From positions 1-64,000 of the forward strand of contig NZ_JABFHG010000007.1 of assembly GCF_013112485.1 (NCBI RefSeq): DNA of 64,000 bases, given 5' to 3'. Position 1 is the stretch's first letter. Each line of letters starts with the position of its first letter. Below are positions 1 through 9,041 of the stretch, in pieces. The notes under the pieces are model-generated. The model was not told where the DNA came from and searched no databases. It was given only the letters and a program-made list of their open reading frames with translations. This DNA is from Roseicella sp. DB1501 (GTDB lineage Bacteria; Pseudomonadota; Alphaproteobacteria; Acetobacterales; Acetobacteraceae). A program made the position numbers and the translations under genes.

Positions 1-128
1 CGAGCCTGCCGGCCGTGCGCCGCGCCATTATGGCGCGGCTGCTCGCTGAGCTTGTCCCACCGATCTGCTGTCCGCATTGCCGACGCCGGTTCCGACCGCC
101 ACCAGATCGAATACTGCCCAGGTAGTGC
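1..128 (+). mobile_element. 3' end of an IS701-family transposase, cut by the window edge
   Basis: Frame 3 from the first bases reads SLPAVRRA, then CCPHCRRRFRP, and stops at 123-125. This matches the C-terminus of the other IS701-type transposase here (minus strand, 3231-4100), which reads SLPAVRRA and ERCPHCRIRF before its stop. Just after the stop both copies have almost the same bases (actgccc/actgcca, then a gtagtgct block), which is probably the IS end. From 129 the DNA reads as histidine kinase ([10 protein letters not shown]), so the IS end lies at about 125-128. The family call rests on remembered IS701 sequences. The element was inserted into, or recombined with, the kinase gene. 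Confidence 0.6.
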
Positions 129-140
129 TATCGCGACCTC

Positions 141-2018
141 ATGGGCGCGAAGCATCCGGGCGGGCTCGGCCAGCCGACCCGGGACTGCTGGCCGGAGGTC
201 TGGCACATCAACGAGCCGATCTACGACCGGGTCTGGGCCGGCCGGACGGTCACCATCGAGGACGGGCTCTACCCGCTCTGCCGCGGCGGCGCGGTCGAGG
301 ATCTCTGGCTCACCCTGACCTACAGCCCGCTGCGCGACGCGACGGGCGCCGTCGCCGGCATCCTCGTCACCATCTTCGAGACGACGCAGCGGGTCCTCGC
401 CGTGCGGCGGCACGAGCTCGCCGTCGCCAGGCTGCGCGAGAGCGAGGCGCGGTTCCGCCACATGGCCGACAGCGCGCCGGTGCTGATCTGGATGACCGAC
501 CCGGCCGGCCAGCTCATCTTCGCCAACATGCATTACGACCACATGTTCGGCCGCCCGGCCGCGGACATGCTGGGCGATGGCTGGATGACGATCGTGCAGG
601 AGGACGACCTCTCCCGCTTCCATGCCGCCTTCCAGGAGGCGCTGCAGGCCCGGCAGACCTTCCGTGCCGAGGTCCGGGTCCGCGACGCCGCGGGCGCGAT
701 CCGCTGGCTGCGCTGCGAGGGCGTGCCGCGGCTCGACGATGCCGGCCGCTTCCTCGGCTATACCGGCTGCGGGATCGACATCACCGAGGCGCGGCTGGCG
801 GCCGACGAGCTCGAGCGTCGGGTCGCGGAGCGCACCGCCGAGCTCATGGCGGCGGAGGAGACGCTGCGCCAGGCCCAGAAGATGGAGGCGCTCGGCCAGC
901 TCACGGGCGGCATCGCGCATGACTTCAACAACATGCTGCAAGGCGTGGTCGGCGGCCTGGCGATGGCGCGCCGCCAGATCAGCGCCGGGCATCCGGAGCG
1001 GACGAGCCGCTACCTGGATGCCGCCCATGGCGCGGCGGAGCGGGCCGCCTCGCTGACCAAGCGGCTGCTGGCCTTCGCCCGGAACCAGCGCCTGGATCCG
1101 AAGCCGGTGGAGGCGAGCGCGCTGATCGCCGGGCTGGCGGAGATGCTTCGCCGCACGATGGGGCCGGGAATCGAGGTGGATCTCAGGCTGCGCAACGGCA
1201 ACGTGCTGTGCGACCCGCACGAGCTGGAGAACGCGTTGCTGAACCTCTGCATCAATGCCCGCGACGCCATGCCGGAGGGCGGCCGCCTCACCGTCGCCAC
1301 CGCGCATGCCGATCTGTCGGCGGCGGAGCTGCAGGACAGCCAGGCGCCACCCGGGCGCTACGTGGCGATCGTCGTGACCGACACCGGAACGGGGATGCCG
1401 CCGGAGGTGCTGAAGCGGGTCTTCGACCCCTTCTTCACCACCAAGCCGGTGGGCCAGGGCACCGGCCTGGGCCTAAGCCAGGTCTACGGCTTCGTGCGTC
1501 AGTCGGGCGGCATCGTGCAGGTCGAGAGCATGCCGGGCCAGGGCACGACCTTCCGGCTCCTGCTGCCCTTCCATGGCGGCACGGCCGCCACGGCGGTCCC
1601 GCCGGCGGCGGTACGGGCGCTGCCGGCCTCGGCGGAGGCCAGGGCGAAGGTCCTGCTGGTGGATGACGAGGCGGCGGCGCGCCGGCCGATGGCCGACCGG
1701 CTCCGCGAGCTGGGCTATGACGTGTTCGAGGCGGTGGACGGCCCAGGGGCGCTGCGCATCCTGGCCTCCGTGCAACCGGACCTGCTGGTGACCGATGTCG
1801 GCCTGCCGGGCGGCATGAACGGGCGGCAGGTGGCCGAGGCGGTGCGCGAGCGCTTTCCCGGCCTGCCGGTCCTGTTCATCAGTGGCTATTCCGGCGCGGC
1901 CCTGCCGGCCGGGGTCGAGGTGATCGGCAAGCCCTTCGATCTCGACATGCTGGCGCTGCGCATCGGCGCCCTGCTGGCGGCTGGCCACGGTGCGCCTGGC
2001 CGGGAGCCGGGGGCGTAG
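141..2018 (+). CDS. Hybrid sensor histidine kinase with PAS and receiver domains, 5'-truncated by an IS
   Basis: This would be a cytoplasmic two-component sensor that autophosphorylates on His and passes phosphate to its own receiver. The N-terminal part looks like the end of a PAS/GAF-like segment. A PAS/PAC unit spans about residues 100-220, followed by a short coiled coil. The HisKA box [11 protein letters not shown] puts the phospho-His near residue 260. The ATPase domain has [10 protein letters not shown] and [10 protein letters not shown] with GQGTGLGLS. The C-terminal receiver has VDDE and TDVGLPG, with the acceptor Asp near 552. In-frame codons YRDL precede the ATG but a TAG lies at 123-125, where IS701-type sequence ends. 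The true N-terminus is therefore missing, and the remaining frame may be a pseudogene or be translated from the internal ATG. Confidence 0.75.
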   Translation: MGAKHPGGLGQPTRDCWPEVWHINEPIYDRVWAGRTVTIEDGLYPLCRGGAVEDLWLTLTYSPLRDATGAVAGILVTIFETTQRVLAVRRHELAVARLRESEARFRHMADSAPVLIWMTDPAGQLIFANMHYDHMFGRPAADMLGDGWMTIVQEDDLSRFHAAFQEALQARQTFRAEVRVRDAAGAIRWLRCEGVPRLDDAGRFLGYTGCGIDITEARLAADELERRVAERTAELMAAEETLRQAQKMEALGQLTGGIAHDFNNMLQGVVGGLAMARRQISAGHPERTSRYLDAAHGAAERAASLTKRLLAFARNQRLDPKPVEASALIAGLAEMLRRTMGPGIEVDLRLRNGNVLCDPHELENALLNLCINARDAMPEGGRLTVATAHADLSAAELQDSQAPPGRYVAIVVTDTGTGMPPEVLKRVFDPFFTTKPVGQGTGLGLSQVYGFVRQSGGIVQVESMPGQGTTFRLLLPFHGGTAATAVPPAAVRALPASAEARAKVLLVDDEAAARRPMADRLRELGYDVFEAVDGPGALRILASVQPDLLVTDVGLPGGMNGRQVAEAVRERFPGLPVLFISGYSGAALPAGVEVIGKPFDLDMLALRIGALLAAGHGAPGREPGA

Positions 2019-2102
2019 CGGGATGGGTTCGGGGGGCGATGGCGGGCCGCGACCGATAGTGATGATCACTACGTTTGCGCTATCTCCACCCAAGGTACTC
2101 TT

Positions 2103-2975
2103 TAGGTCATCAACCCATAAAACTGTAGCGCCGACGCGGCGTTGGCTGATTCAAGGTAGCCGGAGGTGCTGCCATGAAGCCACGTCGCTACGAGATCACG
2201 GACTTCGAGTGGTCGATCATCGCGCCGCTGTTGCCGAACAAGCCGCGGGGTGTGGCGCGTGTCGATGACCGCAGGGTGCTCAATGGGATTTTCTGGCGGC
2301 TGCGCACCGGCTCTCCCTGGGCCGACATCCCTGAGCGCTACGGGCCGTGTACGACCTGCTACAACCGCTTTGTGCGCTGGCGGAAGGCCGGTGTCTGGGA
2401 TCGGCTGTTCGCGGCTGTCTCGCGGGCCTATGATGGCGACCTGCAGATGATCGACAGTTCGTCGATCCGCGTTCATCAGCACGCGGCCAACGTCAAAAAG
2501 GGGGTGCGGCGGAAGCCGTCGCTGGGGACGTCACTCCTGCCCGATGCATGGGGCGCTCGCGCGGCGGACTGACCACCAAGATCCACGCCGTGGTGGACGC
2601 CAACGGCAACCCCATCGCGCTCAAGCTGACTGAAGGCCAGGCGCATGATGGTCGCAGTGCTGCTGATCTGCTGGACAGCCTCGGCGCAAACCAGATCCTG
2701 CTCGCCGACCGAGGCTATGACAGTGACGCCCTGCGAGTGGAAATGGCCGAGCGCGGCGCCTGGGCCAACATCAAACCCATGCCGAACCGGGTAAACATCC
2801 CGGCCTTCAGCCCCTGGCTCTACCGCTACCGCAACCTGGTCGAACGCTTCTTCAACAAGCTCAAGCATTTCAGGGCCGTCGCCACACGCTTCGAAAAGCA
2901 CGACGACAACTACCTCGCTCTCGTCAAACTCGCCTCAATCCGCATCTGGTTGCGACATAATGAGTCGGTGACCTA
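2103..2975 (+). mobile_element. IS5-family (IS427-like) insertion sequence, complete
   Basis: The element has imperfect terminal inverted repeats. The left end reads TAGGTCATCAACCCATAA from 2103, and the complement of the right end, ending at 2975, reads TAGGTCACCGACTCATTA. TA at each outer edge (2103-2104 and 2974-2975) is compatible with a 2-bp TA target duplication, giving about 870 bp. Inside are two overlapping transposase frames. The stop codon of the second frame lies inside the right repeat, which is usual for compact IS5 elements. Both ends and both frames look intact, so this is probably a recent and possibly active insertion. Confidence 0.8.
2174..2572 (+). CDS. IS5-family transposase, first frame (OrfA)
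   Basis: This 132-residue frame carries the N-terminal part of an IS427-type DDE transposase: a DUF4096-like start (YEITDFEWSIIAPLLP), then RRVLNGIFWRLRTGSPW, and the first catalytic Asp in LQMIDSSSIRVHQHAAN. It overlaps the second frame by 25 nt in the -1 register. At 2497-2503 the bases AAAGGGG fit an X-XXY-YYZ slippery site in the zero frame (codons AAG GGG). The -1 frame is open from there to the ATG at 2548. The full transposase is therefore probably made by -1 programmed frameshifting, as known for IS427-group elements. Confidence 0.8.
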   Translation: MKPRRYEITDFEWSIIAPLLPNKPRGVARVDDRRVLNGIFWRLRTGSPWADIPERYGPCTTCYNRFVRWRKAGVWDRLFAAVSRAYDGDLQMIDSSSIRVHQHAANVKKGVRRKPSLGTSLLPDAWGARAAD

Positions 2976-2976
2976 G
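2548..2976 (+). CDS. IS5-family transposase, second frame (OrfB)
   Basis: This 142-residue frame holds the C-terminal catalytic half of the IS5/IS427 transposase. MGRSRGGLTTKIHAVVD is the typical start of this half, LADRGYDSD holds the second catalytic Asp, and YRNLVERFFNKLKHFR holds the catalytic Glu. The in-frame sequence upstream of the ATG (2503-2547) is open, as expected if the product is mainly made as an OrfA-OrfB fusion. The stop TAG at 2974-2976 overlaps the right terminal repeat. Confidence 0.82.
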   Translation: MGRSRGGLTTKIHAVVDANGNPIALKLTEGQAHDGRSAADLLDSLGANQILLADRGYDSDALRVEMAERGAWANIKPMPNRVNIPAFSPWLYRYRNLVERFFNKLKHFRAVATRFEKHDDNYLALVKLASIRIWLRHNESVT

Positions 2977-3230
2977 CGCGCCCCAGGTACCCAGCCCCCC
3001 ATCTGGCGCGAGGTTCCCTGTCATGGAGATATCAACGATCATCATCTGGCGCAGGTGATCCGCCTGGTGGAGGCGGGATGATCGGCCCCGGCGGGGCGAC
3101 CCAGTGTATTTGGCCTGTGGGACGGACCGACACTTTGGAAAATACCGCCGCTCCCGGCGCCACGAACGACGAGACTTCGTGCAAGGCATAAGGCATATGT
3201 TCGGCTCTGCATCGCTGCGCCATGCGACCA
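2977..3230. other. Short inter-IS segment, nothing recognised
   Basis: These 254 bases separate the IS5 element from the broken IS701 element. I see no frame with family-like composition and no clear RNA fold. It is probably remnant DNA left between two insertions. Confidence 0.4.
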
Positions 3231-4100
3231 AGCACTACTTTGGCAGTTTCATCGATGGCTCCCTCGAAACCTTATGCGGCAGTGCGGACATCGCTCTGGC
3301 GGCGGCTTTGGTAGGAGAGCCGCGATGACGGCGCGTCTGACGGCCGGCAGGCTCGGTTGAGGCGGTCCGCGATGGACTCTTTTTTCCCGCCTGGCTTGGG
3401 CCAGGCGCCGGTGCTGGAAGAAGGCATAGGCGATCATGGTCATCAGCGCATGTCGGTGGAGCCCTTGCCGCCCTCGATGTGGTCGAGACCGAGTTCCTCC
3501 TTCATTTGCTGATGTGCCTGCTCGCACACCCAACGCGCCTTGATGGAGGCCGCAAGCGTCTTCAGCTCGGTGTCGCCTGGCAGGTTGGACAGATAGTACT
3601 TGCGCTCGCCGGACGATCTCAACTCACCGATCAGCCACGCTTCCTCGCCGGGCATGTGCTGCTGCCCCTTGACGAGGATGCGCTGCGGCTCGCCGTCGGC
3701 GACCCGGATGCGCGTGGCGGCAAAGGCGGCCTCCAGCGGCCCCTTCGTCCCGATGCGCCAACTCAAGCTCGTCCAGGACGCATCGGCCAACATTGTCTCG
3801 GCTGGGATCGACAGCGTGTCGGGGATCGGGTTTTTGCGCGGGCGACCATGGCCGGCTACCGGAAAGATCAGAGAGACATCGATCGGATAGACCTTCTGGT
3901 GCCTGGGAATGCCGACGGTCCAGAGAAGTTTGCGTGCGCTGAGCCCCTGACGGAACGGCGCAGAGAGGCCATAGCCGGCATCGGCAAGCACGGTTCCAAA
4001 CCGCACGCCCACTGCCGTCAGCCGATCGATCTCTTCGAGCGCCATCTCAGGCTTCGTGCGTGCCTTGCGCCAGATCTCCGGCACGCCGGCATGCTCCATA
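3231..4100 (-). pseudogene. Broken IS701-family transposase remnant
   Basis: Minus-strand frames from about 4100 down to 3249 read as the middle and C-terminal parts of an IS701-type DDE transposase: AGVPEIWRKARTKPE, then VLADAGYGLSAPFRQGL, RARWVCEQAHQQ-type sequence (here ARWVCEQAHQQMKEE), GLHRHALMTMIAYAF and ERCPHCRIRF. The N-terminus with the first catalytic Asp is absent. A frameshift or small deletion at about 3440-3480 separates DHIEG from QGLHRHALMTM. The outer end at about 3231 (agcactact) resembles the end of the copy at 1-128. At about 4095 the IS sequence stops just upstream of the ribosome site of the next gene. Confidence 0.75.
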
Positions 4101-4118
4101 AACGGTGGAAATCGCACG

Positions 4119-4337
4119 ATGAGCATCATTTCCGAAGTCGCTAAGGAACTGCTCGGGATGTTTCTCGCCGATGCCAGCCTGACCACGACGACTCTGGTGC
4201 TTGTCGCAATCGTAGCCGGCCTCTTCCTTACGCTGCGCGTCGAGCCATTGCTGGGTGAGGGCGTGCTTCTCCGTGGCTGCCTCGCGACCCTGGTCGAGGC
4301 AGTAGCGCGCGAGGCAAGACGTCGGCGTCACTCGTGA
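4119..4337 (+). CDS. Small membrane protein of unknown function
   Basis: This 72-residue frame starts at the ATG behind a ggtgga ribosome site; an in-frame ATG at 4056 lies inside IS remnant sequence and is unlikely. It begins MSIISEVAKELLGMF, followed by a hydrophobic stretch (TTTTLVLVAIVAGLFL) and a Cys-containing segment LLRGCLATLVEAV, and ends in a basic EARRRR tail. One or two membrane helices are likely. It is the first gene of the sulfite-oxidation module. I vaguely recall similar small proteins near redox operons but cannot name a family. The IS truncation ends right before it, so its original promoter may be lost. Confidence 0.5.
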   Translation: MSIISEVAKELLGMFLADASLTTTTLVLVAIVAGLFLTLRVEPLLGEGVLLRGCLATLVEAVAREARRRRHS

Positions 4338-4467
4338 CCTCACTCGTTCGATCAATACCGGCGCGGCTTCGCATCTGCGGTCGATGCGGCTGTTTCGACA
4401 TCGGCCGCTGATCCACTGGCCCTGTCAGAAGCTCGGCGATGGAAGTAACCTCTGCAGGCTGCTATGA

Positions 4468-5049
4468 TTGAGAACCGTTCACGGGTTCAGTCCGGCTTTA
4501 TCGGCGCAGAGACGACATGGTGAACAGCGATTGCTTCGACGCATTGAACAGCACCTGTTGAAGAATTGGAGCCTCCTTTGGGGCTATGCCCTGCGCCTGA
4601 CGGGCGACCGGGAATCCGCTTCAGATTTGGTGCAGACGTGTGCAGTGAAAGCGCTTGCAAGCGCCTCGCCCCCCTGCGACGAAATTGCCGCCCGTATATA
4701 TCTGTTCAAGGTTATTCGAAACGCCTGGATTGATGATTTCCGCCGCGCCAAAGTGCGGTGTGACGATTCTGCAGTCAAACCATTGGACGGAACCGTTTGG
4801 AATTACGATGACAGGTTGATCGCTGAAATTACCGTGCGGCAGGCTGTTGCACAGATCGAGCCGGTCTATCGCGAAATCATCGAGATCGTTGATCTTGCCG
4901 GCTTCCGCTATGTGGAGGCCGCGGAAATACTCGATATTCCCCTCGGGACTGTGATGAGCCGCTTGAGCCGTGCGCGGGCGGCGCTGCTCGACCGGATTAC
5001 GGCCGACAACATTCGCCCCATTGCGACAGACAGACGCCATGCCAGATGA
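4468..5049 (+). CDS. ECF RNA polymerase sigma factor
   Basis: A small group-4 sigma factor. The sigma-2 region (LLWGYALRLTGDRESASDLVQTCAVKAL, IYLFKVIRNAWIDDFRRAK) would bind the -10 element. The sigma-4 region (EIIEIVDLAGFRYVEAAEILDIPLGTVMSRLSRARAAL) carries the helix-turn-helix for -35 contact. The start is uncertain: the TTG at 4468 gives 193 residues, but the first 30 are not typical and a later TTG at 4558 also fits. The stop overlaps the downstream anti-sigma gene by 11 nt, so the two are translationally coupled. It is one of two ECF/anti-sigma pairs in this module, and it or its paralog probably drives the GGAATA/GTCTC promoters nearby. Confidence 0.85.
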   Translation: MRTVHGFSPALSAQRRHGEQRLLRRIEQHLLKNWSLLWGYALRLTGDRESASDLVQTCAVKALASASPPCDEIAARIYLFKVIRNAWIDDFRRAKVRCDDSAVKPLDGTVWNYDDRLIAEITVRQAVAQIEPVYREIIEIVDLAGFRYVEAAEILDIPLGTVMSRLSRARAALLDRITADNIRPIATDRRHAR

Positions 5050-5851
5050 AAAGCCGATATCCGAGAGTCTCCCAGACACCATGACCTGGGAGATTCTGAA
5101 CGCTTATGTCGATCAGGAGCTTGATCCCCGACGAGCGGCCCTCGTCGCTGACGCTGTGGCCCGCGATCATGGCCTGGCGGCGCGCGTCGCCACATTGAGC
5201 AAGCTCAGGGCGACGGCGAGAGAAATGCCCCCTGCATCGCATGCGCCACCGCCGCTTGCGCTCCGGACATTTGCCGGATTTTGGTCCCTGCGCGTCATGG
5301 CTGTAGCAGCGTCTATTCTGCTCGCCGTCGTCCTTGGCAGCACTCTCCTTTGGCGTGGGCCTGCGGGGGAAAATGCATCCAGAGACGCGGCCGATGCTAT
5401 CCATCTCGAATGGCTTTCCGATCAGTCCCTCCCTCCGAAAGACGCTCCTATCGAGTTCGCTTTGGCTTCGCGATTTATGGGAACATTGCCCGACTTGTCC
5501 GCCGCGAACCTCAGATTGGTGTTTTTGTCGGCGGAACCAGTGGTGGAGGGCCATGGGGTCTTTGGCGGTTACGTTGGCCCTCACGGATGCCGGCTCGGTC
5601 TATCGATCACGCCGTCGCGCGGGGGCGACACGACTATCCGGGAGGGCCGGGAGCCGGGCGGCATGCTCATTCGCGCCTGGCGGTCTGACGGGGCGGAGTA
5701 CGCGATCATGAGCCACAGCATGGATCCGGACAGGCTCGACCGCCTGGCGCTGATTGTCGCTGAACTGGTGCGGCAGCGTGGTCCGACGACGGACGAGCAG
5801 GAGATTGCCTTGCGCGCGACGGAGACCGTCGGAAAGGCGTGCGCGGTTTAG
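5039..5851 (+). CDS. Membrane-anchored anti-sigma factor
   Basis: A 270-residue protein starting at the ATG inside the end of the sigma gene. The cytoplasmic N-terminus (EILNAYVDQELDPRRAALVADAV) has the anti-sigma NAYVDxEL pattern but no zinc HxxxCxxC motif. A transmembrane helix lies at about residues 85-105 (VMAVAASILLAVVLGSTLLW). The remaining 160 residues would face the periplasm. The same layout recurs in the second pair (12688-13488). It is expected to hold its sigma factor at the membrane until a periplasmic signal arrives; the signal is unknown, and the neighbouring genes suggest sulfite or redox stress. Confidence 0.75.
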   Translation: MPDEKPISESLPDTMTWEILNAYVDQELDPRRAALVADAVARDHGLAARVATLSKLRATAREMPPASHAPPPLALRTFAGFWSLRVMAVAASILLAVVLGSTLLWRGPAGENASRDAADAIHLEWLSDQSLPPKDAPIEFALASRFMGTLPDLSAANLRLVFLSAEPVVEGHGVFGGYVGPHGCRLGLSITPSRGGDTTIREGREPGGMLIRAWRSDGAEYAIMSHSMDPDRLDRLALIVAELVRQRGPTTDEQEIALRATETVGKACAV

Positions 5852-5870
5852 GATGGTGTGTCGAGGCGAG

Positions 5871-5900
5871 GGAATAAAAGTCCGGGGCTGTCCGTCTCTA
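5871..5900 (+). promoter_or_regulatory. ECF-type promoter of the sulfite dehydrogenase operon
   Basis: GGAATA at 5871-5876 and GTCTCTA at 5894-5900 are 17 bp apart, 38 bp ahead of the sulfite dehydrogenase ATG. The same boxes, 16 bp apart, precede the DUF305 operon (11533-11561, minus strand) and the SnoaL gene (11624-11652). A GGAAT-type -35 and a GTC-type -10 are typical of ECF promoters. That one of the local ECF factors reads it is inference. Confidence 0.7.
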
Positions 5901-5937
5901 CTGATGAAACAAGGAATGTCTCTTAGGGAGGAGCGCG

Positions 5938-7155
5938 ATGTTGAACAGACGGCAGATGCTGAAATCTGCGGGCGGTACGGCCTTAGGAATCGGTGCGGGG
6001 CTTGCCGTGGGGGCACGACTCACGGCGTTCGCCGCGGAAACCGTGACTCTGCCCTTCGCCAACGGCGACCGTGAGCTCGTCGCCTATCCGGGCAAGCGGC
6101 CTCTGATCAGGCTGACGACCCGGCCGCCTCAGCTCGAGACGCCCTTCAGCGTCTACAATGACGGCTTGATCACGCCAAACGATGCCTTCTTCGTGCGCTA
6201 CCATCTTGCGGATATCCCGACCGAAATCGATCCGGAGAGCTTCCGTGTCGAGGTCAAGGGCAAGGTCGATAAGCCGCTGTCCTTGTCGCTGATGGACCTC
6301 AAATCCCGCTTTGACGCGGTCGAGCTGGTCGCTGTCCACCAATGCTCGGGCAACAGCCGCGGGTTCTTCGAGCCCCGCGTTGGCGGCGGACAAGCCGGCA
6401 ACGGGCTGATGGGAAATGCGCGATGGAAGGGGGTACCTCTCAAGGCCGTGCTGGACAAGGCCGGCGTGCAAGCGGGCGCGGTTCAGGTTTCGTTCGGCGG
6501 TCTCGATGGTCCCGTCGTGCCGGATACGCCGGATTTCGCGAAGGCGCTCGATATCGACCACGCGCGGGATGGCGAGGTCATGCTCGCCTATGAGATGAAC
6601 GGCGCCGAATTGCCTTGGCTCAACGGCTATCCCCTGCGCCTCGTGGTGCCCGGTTTCTATGGCACCTACTGGGTGAAGCACCTCAACGAAATCACGGTGC
6701 TCGACAAGCCGTTCCAAAGCTTCTGGATGGACACCGCCTATCGCATCCCCGCGAATGCATGCGCCTGTACGGAGCCCGGCAAGGCACCCACTGCGACAGT
6801 CCCGATCAATCGCTTCGACGTGCGCAGCTTCATCACGAGCGTTCAGGACGGGGCGAAATTGAAGGCGGGCGAGCTTGCTTTGCGCGGAATCGCTTTCGAT
6901 GGCGGCTACGGCGTCAGCGACGTCGAGGTCTCGGCAGACGGTGGAAAATCCTGGCAGGCCGCGTCGCTCGGCGAAGACCTCGGCAAGTACTCCTTCCGTG
7001 AGTGGAAAATGACGATACCTCTCCAAAAGGGCGCTCACACTCTGATGGTCCGCGCGGTCAACCGGATCGGCCAGTCGCAACCGATGGAGCCGCTATGGAA
7101 TCCGGCAGGCTACATGCGCAACGTCGTCGAACACACACGCATCGTTGCAGCATAG
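5938..7155 (+). CDS. sorA: Sulfite dehydrogenase, molybdenum subunit (SorA/sulfite oxidase family)
   Basis: A periplasmic molybdopterin enzyme expected to oxidise sulfite to sulfate and pass electrons to cytochrome c. The 405-residue length fits SorA. The N-terminus NRRQMLKSAGGTALGIGAGL is a Tat signal (RRxxLK), as expected for a cofactor-loaded exported protein. The molybdenum-ligating Cys sits in HQCSGNSRG at residue 136. The core has the LNGYPLRLVVPGFYG and YWVKHL segments of the sulfite oxidase fold, and a C-terminal dimerisation domain follows (VEVSADGGKSW). A strong gggagg site precedes the ATG. The next two genes encode cytochromes, which supports a SorAB assignment over SoxC or nitrate reductase. 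Confidence 0.88.
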   Translation: MLNRRQMLKSAGGTALGIGAGLAVGARLTAFAAETVTLPFANGDRELVAYPGKRPLIRLTTRPPQLETPFSVYNDGLITPNDAFFVRYHLADIPTEIDPESFRVEVKGKVDKPLSLSLMDLKSRFDAVELVAVHQCSGNSRGFFEPRVGGGQAGNGLMGNARWKGVPLKAVLDKAGVQAGAVQVSFGGLDGPVVPDTPDFAKALDIDHARDGEVMLAYEMNGAELPWLNGYPLRLVVPGFYGTYWVKHLNEITVLDKPFQSFWMDTAYRIPANACACTEPGKAPTATVPINRFDVRSFITSVQDGAKLKAGELALRGIAFDGGYGVSDVEVSADGGKSWQAASLGEDLGKYSFREWKMTIPLQKGAHTLMVRAVNRIGQSQPMEPLWNPAGYMRNVVEHTRIVAA

Positions 7156-7165
7156 GGAGGAAACC

Positions 7166-7480
7166 ATGAGACACAAAGTTAAAATCGTTTCGGTGAGCTT
7201 CCTTGCAGTAGCCTTGGCCGGTGCGGCGCTGGCTGCGCCGAAGACCTATCAGCTCCCGGACGAGACAGCCACGTTCAGGCCCGGATCTGGCCCCGGTTTC
7301 GAGGCTGCCCAGAACAACTGCGCAGCCTGCCATTCGGCCGACTACATCAATTACCAGCCTCCGAAGAAGGGCAAAGCGTTTTGGGAAGCGGAGGTTCACA
7401 AGATGATCAAGGTCTACAAGGCTCCGATCGAAGAAAACGACGCCAAAGCCATTATAGAATATCTCTCAAATACATATTGA
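7166..7480 (+). CDS. sorB: Sulfite dehydrogenase cytochrome subunit (SorB-like)
   Basis: A 104-residue exported c-type cytochrome. A Sec signal (VSFLAVALAGAALA) is followed by a short mature protein with one heme motif CAACH at residues 52-56, and WEAEVHKMIKVY supplies candidate distal ligands. The start is the ATG behind gggagg; an upstream in-frame ATG at 7145 overlaps the end of sorA. Its size and its place 10 nt after sorA match SorB, which takes electrons from the molybdenum centre and hands them to a soluble cytochrome c. Confidence 0.8.
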   Translation: MRHKVKIVSVSFLAVALAGAALAAPKTYQLPDETATFRPGSGPGFEAAQNNCAACHSADYINYQPPKKGKAFWEAEVHKMIKVYKAPIEENDAKAIIEYLSNTY

Positions 7481-7545
7481 GAATGCTGTCCTGCGCGGCT
7501 TGCCGCGCAAGGCAACATCGAGGACGCTTAAATAAGGATGCTTTT

Positions 7546-7929
7546 GTGAAAACGATCTTGCTCGTGCTTGCTGTGGCCGGTGTCGCGTCCGATGCTTACG
7601 CCCAGGATGCGGCCTCAGGTGAGAAAGTCTTCGCGCAATGCCGCGCGTGTCATCAAGTTGGACCGAATGCCAAGAACGCCGTCGGTCCTGTGCTCAACGG
7701 CCTCATGGGTCGGAAGGCGGGGACTTACGAAGGGTACACCTACAGCCAGGCTATGAAGGATTCAGGGATCACCTGGACCGACGACAGCTTCTCTACCTAC
7801 ATCATGAACCCGAGGTCAAAAGTTCCTGGCACGAAGATGGCGTTTGCAGGCGTGAAGGATCCTGGCAAGGTGGCTGACCTGTTAGCCTACTTGAAGCGGT
7901 TCGACGCGAACGGCAACAAGGTGCCCTGA
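7546..7929 (+). CDS. Class I cytochrome c (c2/c550 type)
   Basis: A 127-residue periplasmic cytochrome. The GTG start has an aagga site 7 nt upstream and gives a clean signal peptide (KTILLVLAVAGVASDAYAQ). Heme binds CRACH at residues 32-36, and the Met ligand lies in PGTKMAFAG near the end, followed by a C-terminal helix (VADLLAYLKRF). Placed directly after sorAB, it is the likely electron acceptor linking sulfite oxidation to a terminal oxidase. Confidence 0.85.
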   Translation: MKTILLVLAVAGVASDAYAQDAASGEKVFAQCRACHQVGPNAKNAVGPVLNGLMGRKAGTYEGYTYSQAMKDSGITWTDDSFSTYIMNPRSKVPGTKMAFAGVKDPGKVADLLAYLKRFDANGNKVP

Positions 7930-8025
7930 TGCTCTCGCCGCGTGGGGCTTGTTGGCTCGACGGCGCCGCAACAAGAGAAAAAAGTCCGAGGCGTCTCTAT
8001 CCACCTTGATCCAATGCGAAGAGTC

Positions 8026-9009
8026 TCAACTCACAAGGGCGCGGACGGCCTCGCGTTCCTCAATCAGCTCTGCAACGGTTCGATCCAGCATCACGCGAGC
8101 ATATCCACGGATCTTCAAGTCTGCCACGCGGGCATATTGCCCCTCGGCGCAAATGGCTGGACTGCCGCAAAAGAGACCTTCGGGAATTCCGTAAGAGCCG
8201 TCCGAGCATAGTCCCATCGAGACCCAGTCGCCGCCGCTGCCATTGATCCAGTCGCGCATGTGATCGATAGCGGCATTCGCCGCCGACGCCGCGGAGGAGG
8301 CGCCGCGCGCTTCGATGACGGCCGTCCCACGGCGGGCGACCTGTGGGATCAGTGTCTTGTGATACCAGTCATGGTCAGCGACGATGTCGGCAAGCGGTCG
8401 GCCGGCGACTGTCGCATGAGACCAATCCACGAACATGGTCGGTGAGTGATTGCCCCATACGACCAGTCCTTTGATCTCCTCCAGCCCGACCAGCGCTTTT
8501 CGCGCGAGCTGGGCCAGCGCGCGGTTATGATCGAGGCGGATCATCGATGTGATATTCTCGGAAGGAAATTCAGGCGCGTGCTCGCTCAGGATCATTGCAT
8601 TGGTGTTTGCCGGATTGCCAACCACCAGCACCTTCGCGTCCAGTTTGGCGACGTCGTTCAGGGCCCGCCCTTGCAGTCTGAAGATCTCGGCGTTGGTGGC
8701 AAGCAGGTCGCGCCTTTCCATCCCCTTGGACCGCGGACGCGAACCCACCAGAATCGCAGCATCGATGTCGCGGAACGCAAGTCTCGCATCGTCGGTCACG
8801 GCGACGTCCGCAAGCAGGGGAAACGCGCCGTCCTCAAGTTCCATCACGACGCCGCGAAGCGCCGGCTGAACCTGGGGAAGGTCGAGCAGCCGCAGAGATA
8901 TGGGCTGGCGCGGGCCGTAGAGCTCTCCCCTGGCAATGCGGAATAGCAGGGAATAACAGATCTGTCCCGCAGCTCCTGTCACGGCGATCTGTTTTACGTG
9001 CCCGGTCAT
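8026..9009 (-). CDS. mdh: NAD-dependent malate dehydrogenase
   Basis: A cytoplasmic enzyme interconverting malate and oxaloacetate. It has 327 residues, the length of the MDH2-like group. The Rossmann start is [20 protein letters not shown] and substrate residues lie in [21 protein letters not shown] and [10 protein letters not shown]. The catalytic His is in [14 protein letters not shown], and RLDHNRA is typical. The ATG chosen has ggaaggag 10 nt upstream. It follows the 9042-9509 membrane gene on the same strand and is probably co-transcribed from the 59-bp element at 9583-9641. It may be an extra copy, since a core mdh is expected elsewhere in the genome. Confidence 0.88.
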   Translation of the reverse strand: MTGHVKQIAVTGAAGQICYSLLFRIARGELYGPRQPISLRLLDLPQVQPALRGVVMELEDGAFPLLADVAVTDDARLAFRDIDAAILVGSRPRSKGMERRDLLATNAEIFRLQGRALNDVAKLDAKVLVVGNPANTNAMILSEHAPEFPSENITSMIRLDHNRALAQLARKALVGLEEIKGLVVWGNHSPTMFVDWSHATVAGRPLADIVADHDWYHKTLIPQVARRGTAVIEARGASSAASAANAAIDHMRDWINGSGGDWVSMGLCSDGSYGIPEGLFCGSPAICAEGQYARVADLKIRGYARVMLDRTVAELIEEREAVRALVS

Positions 9010-9041
9010 CAGTTTACTCCTTCCCATGGTCAGGTCTGGTC

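Noticed and set aside
3479-4144. A 221-codon plus-strand frame
   Set aside because: Antisense to the IS701-type transposase remnant; no family-like sequence.
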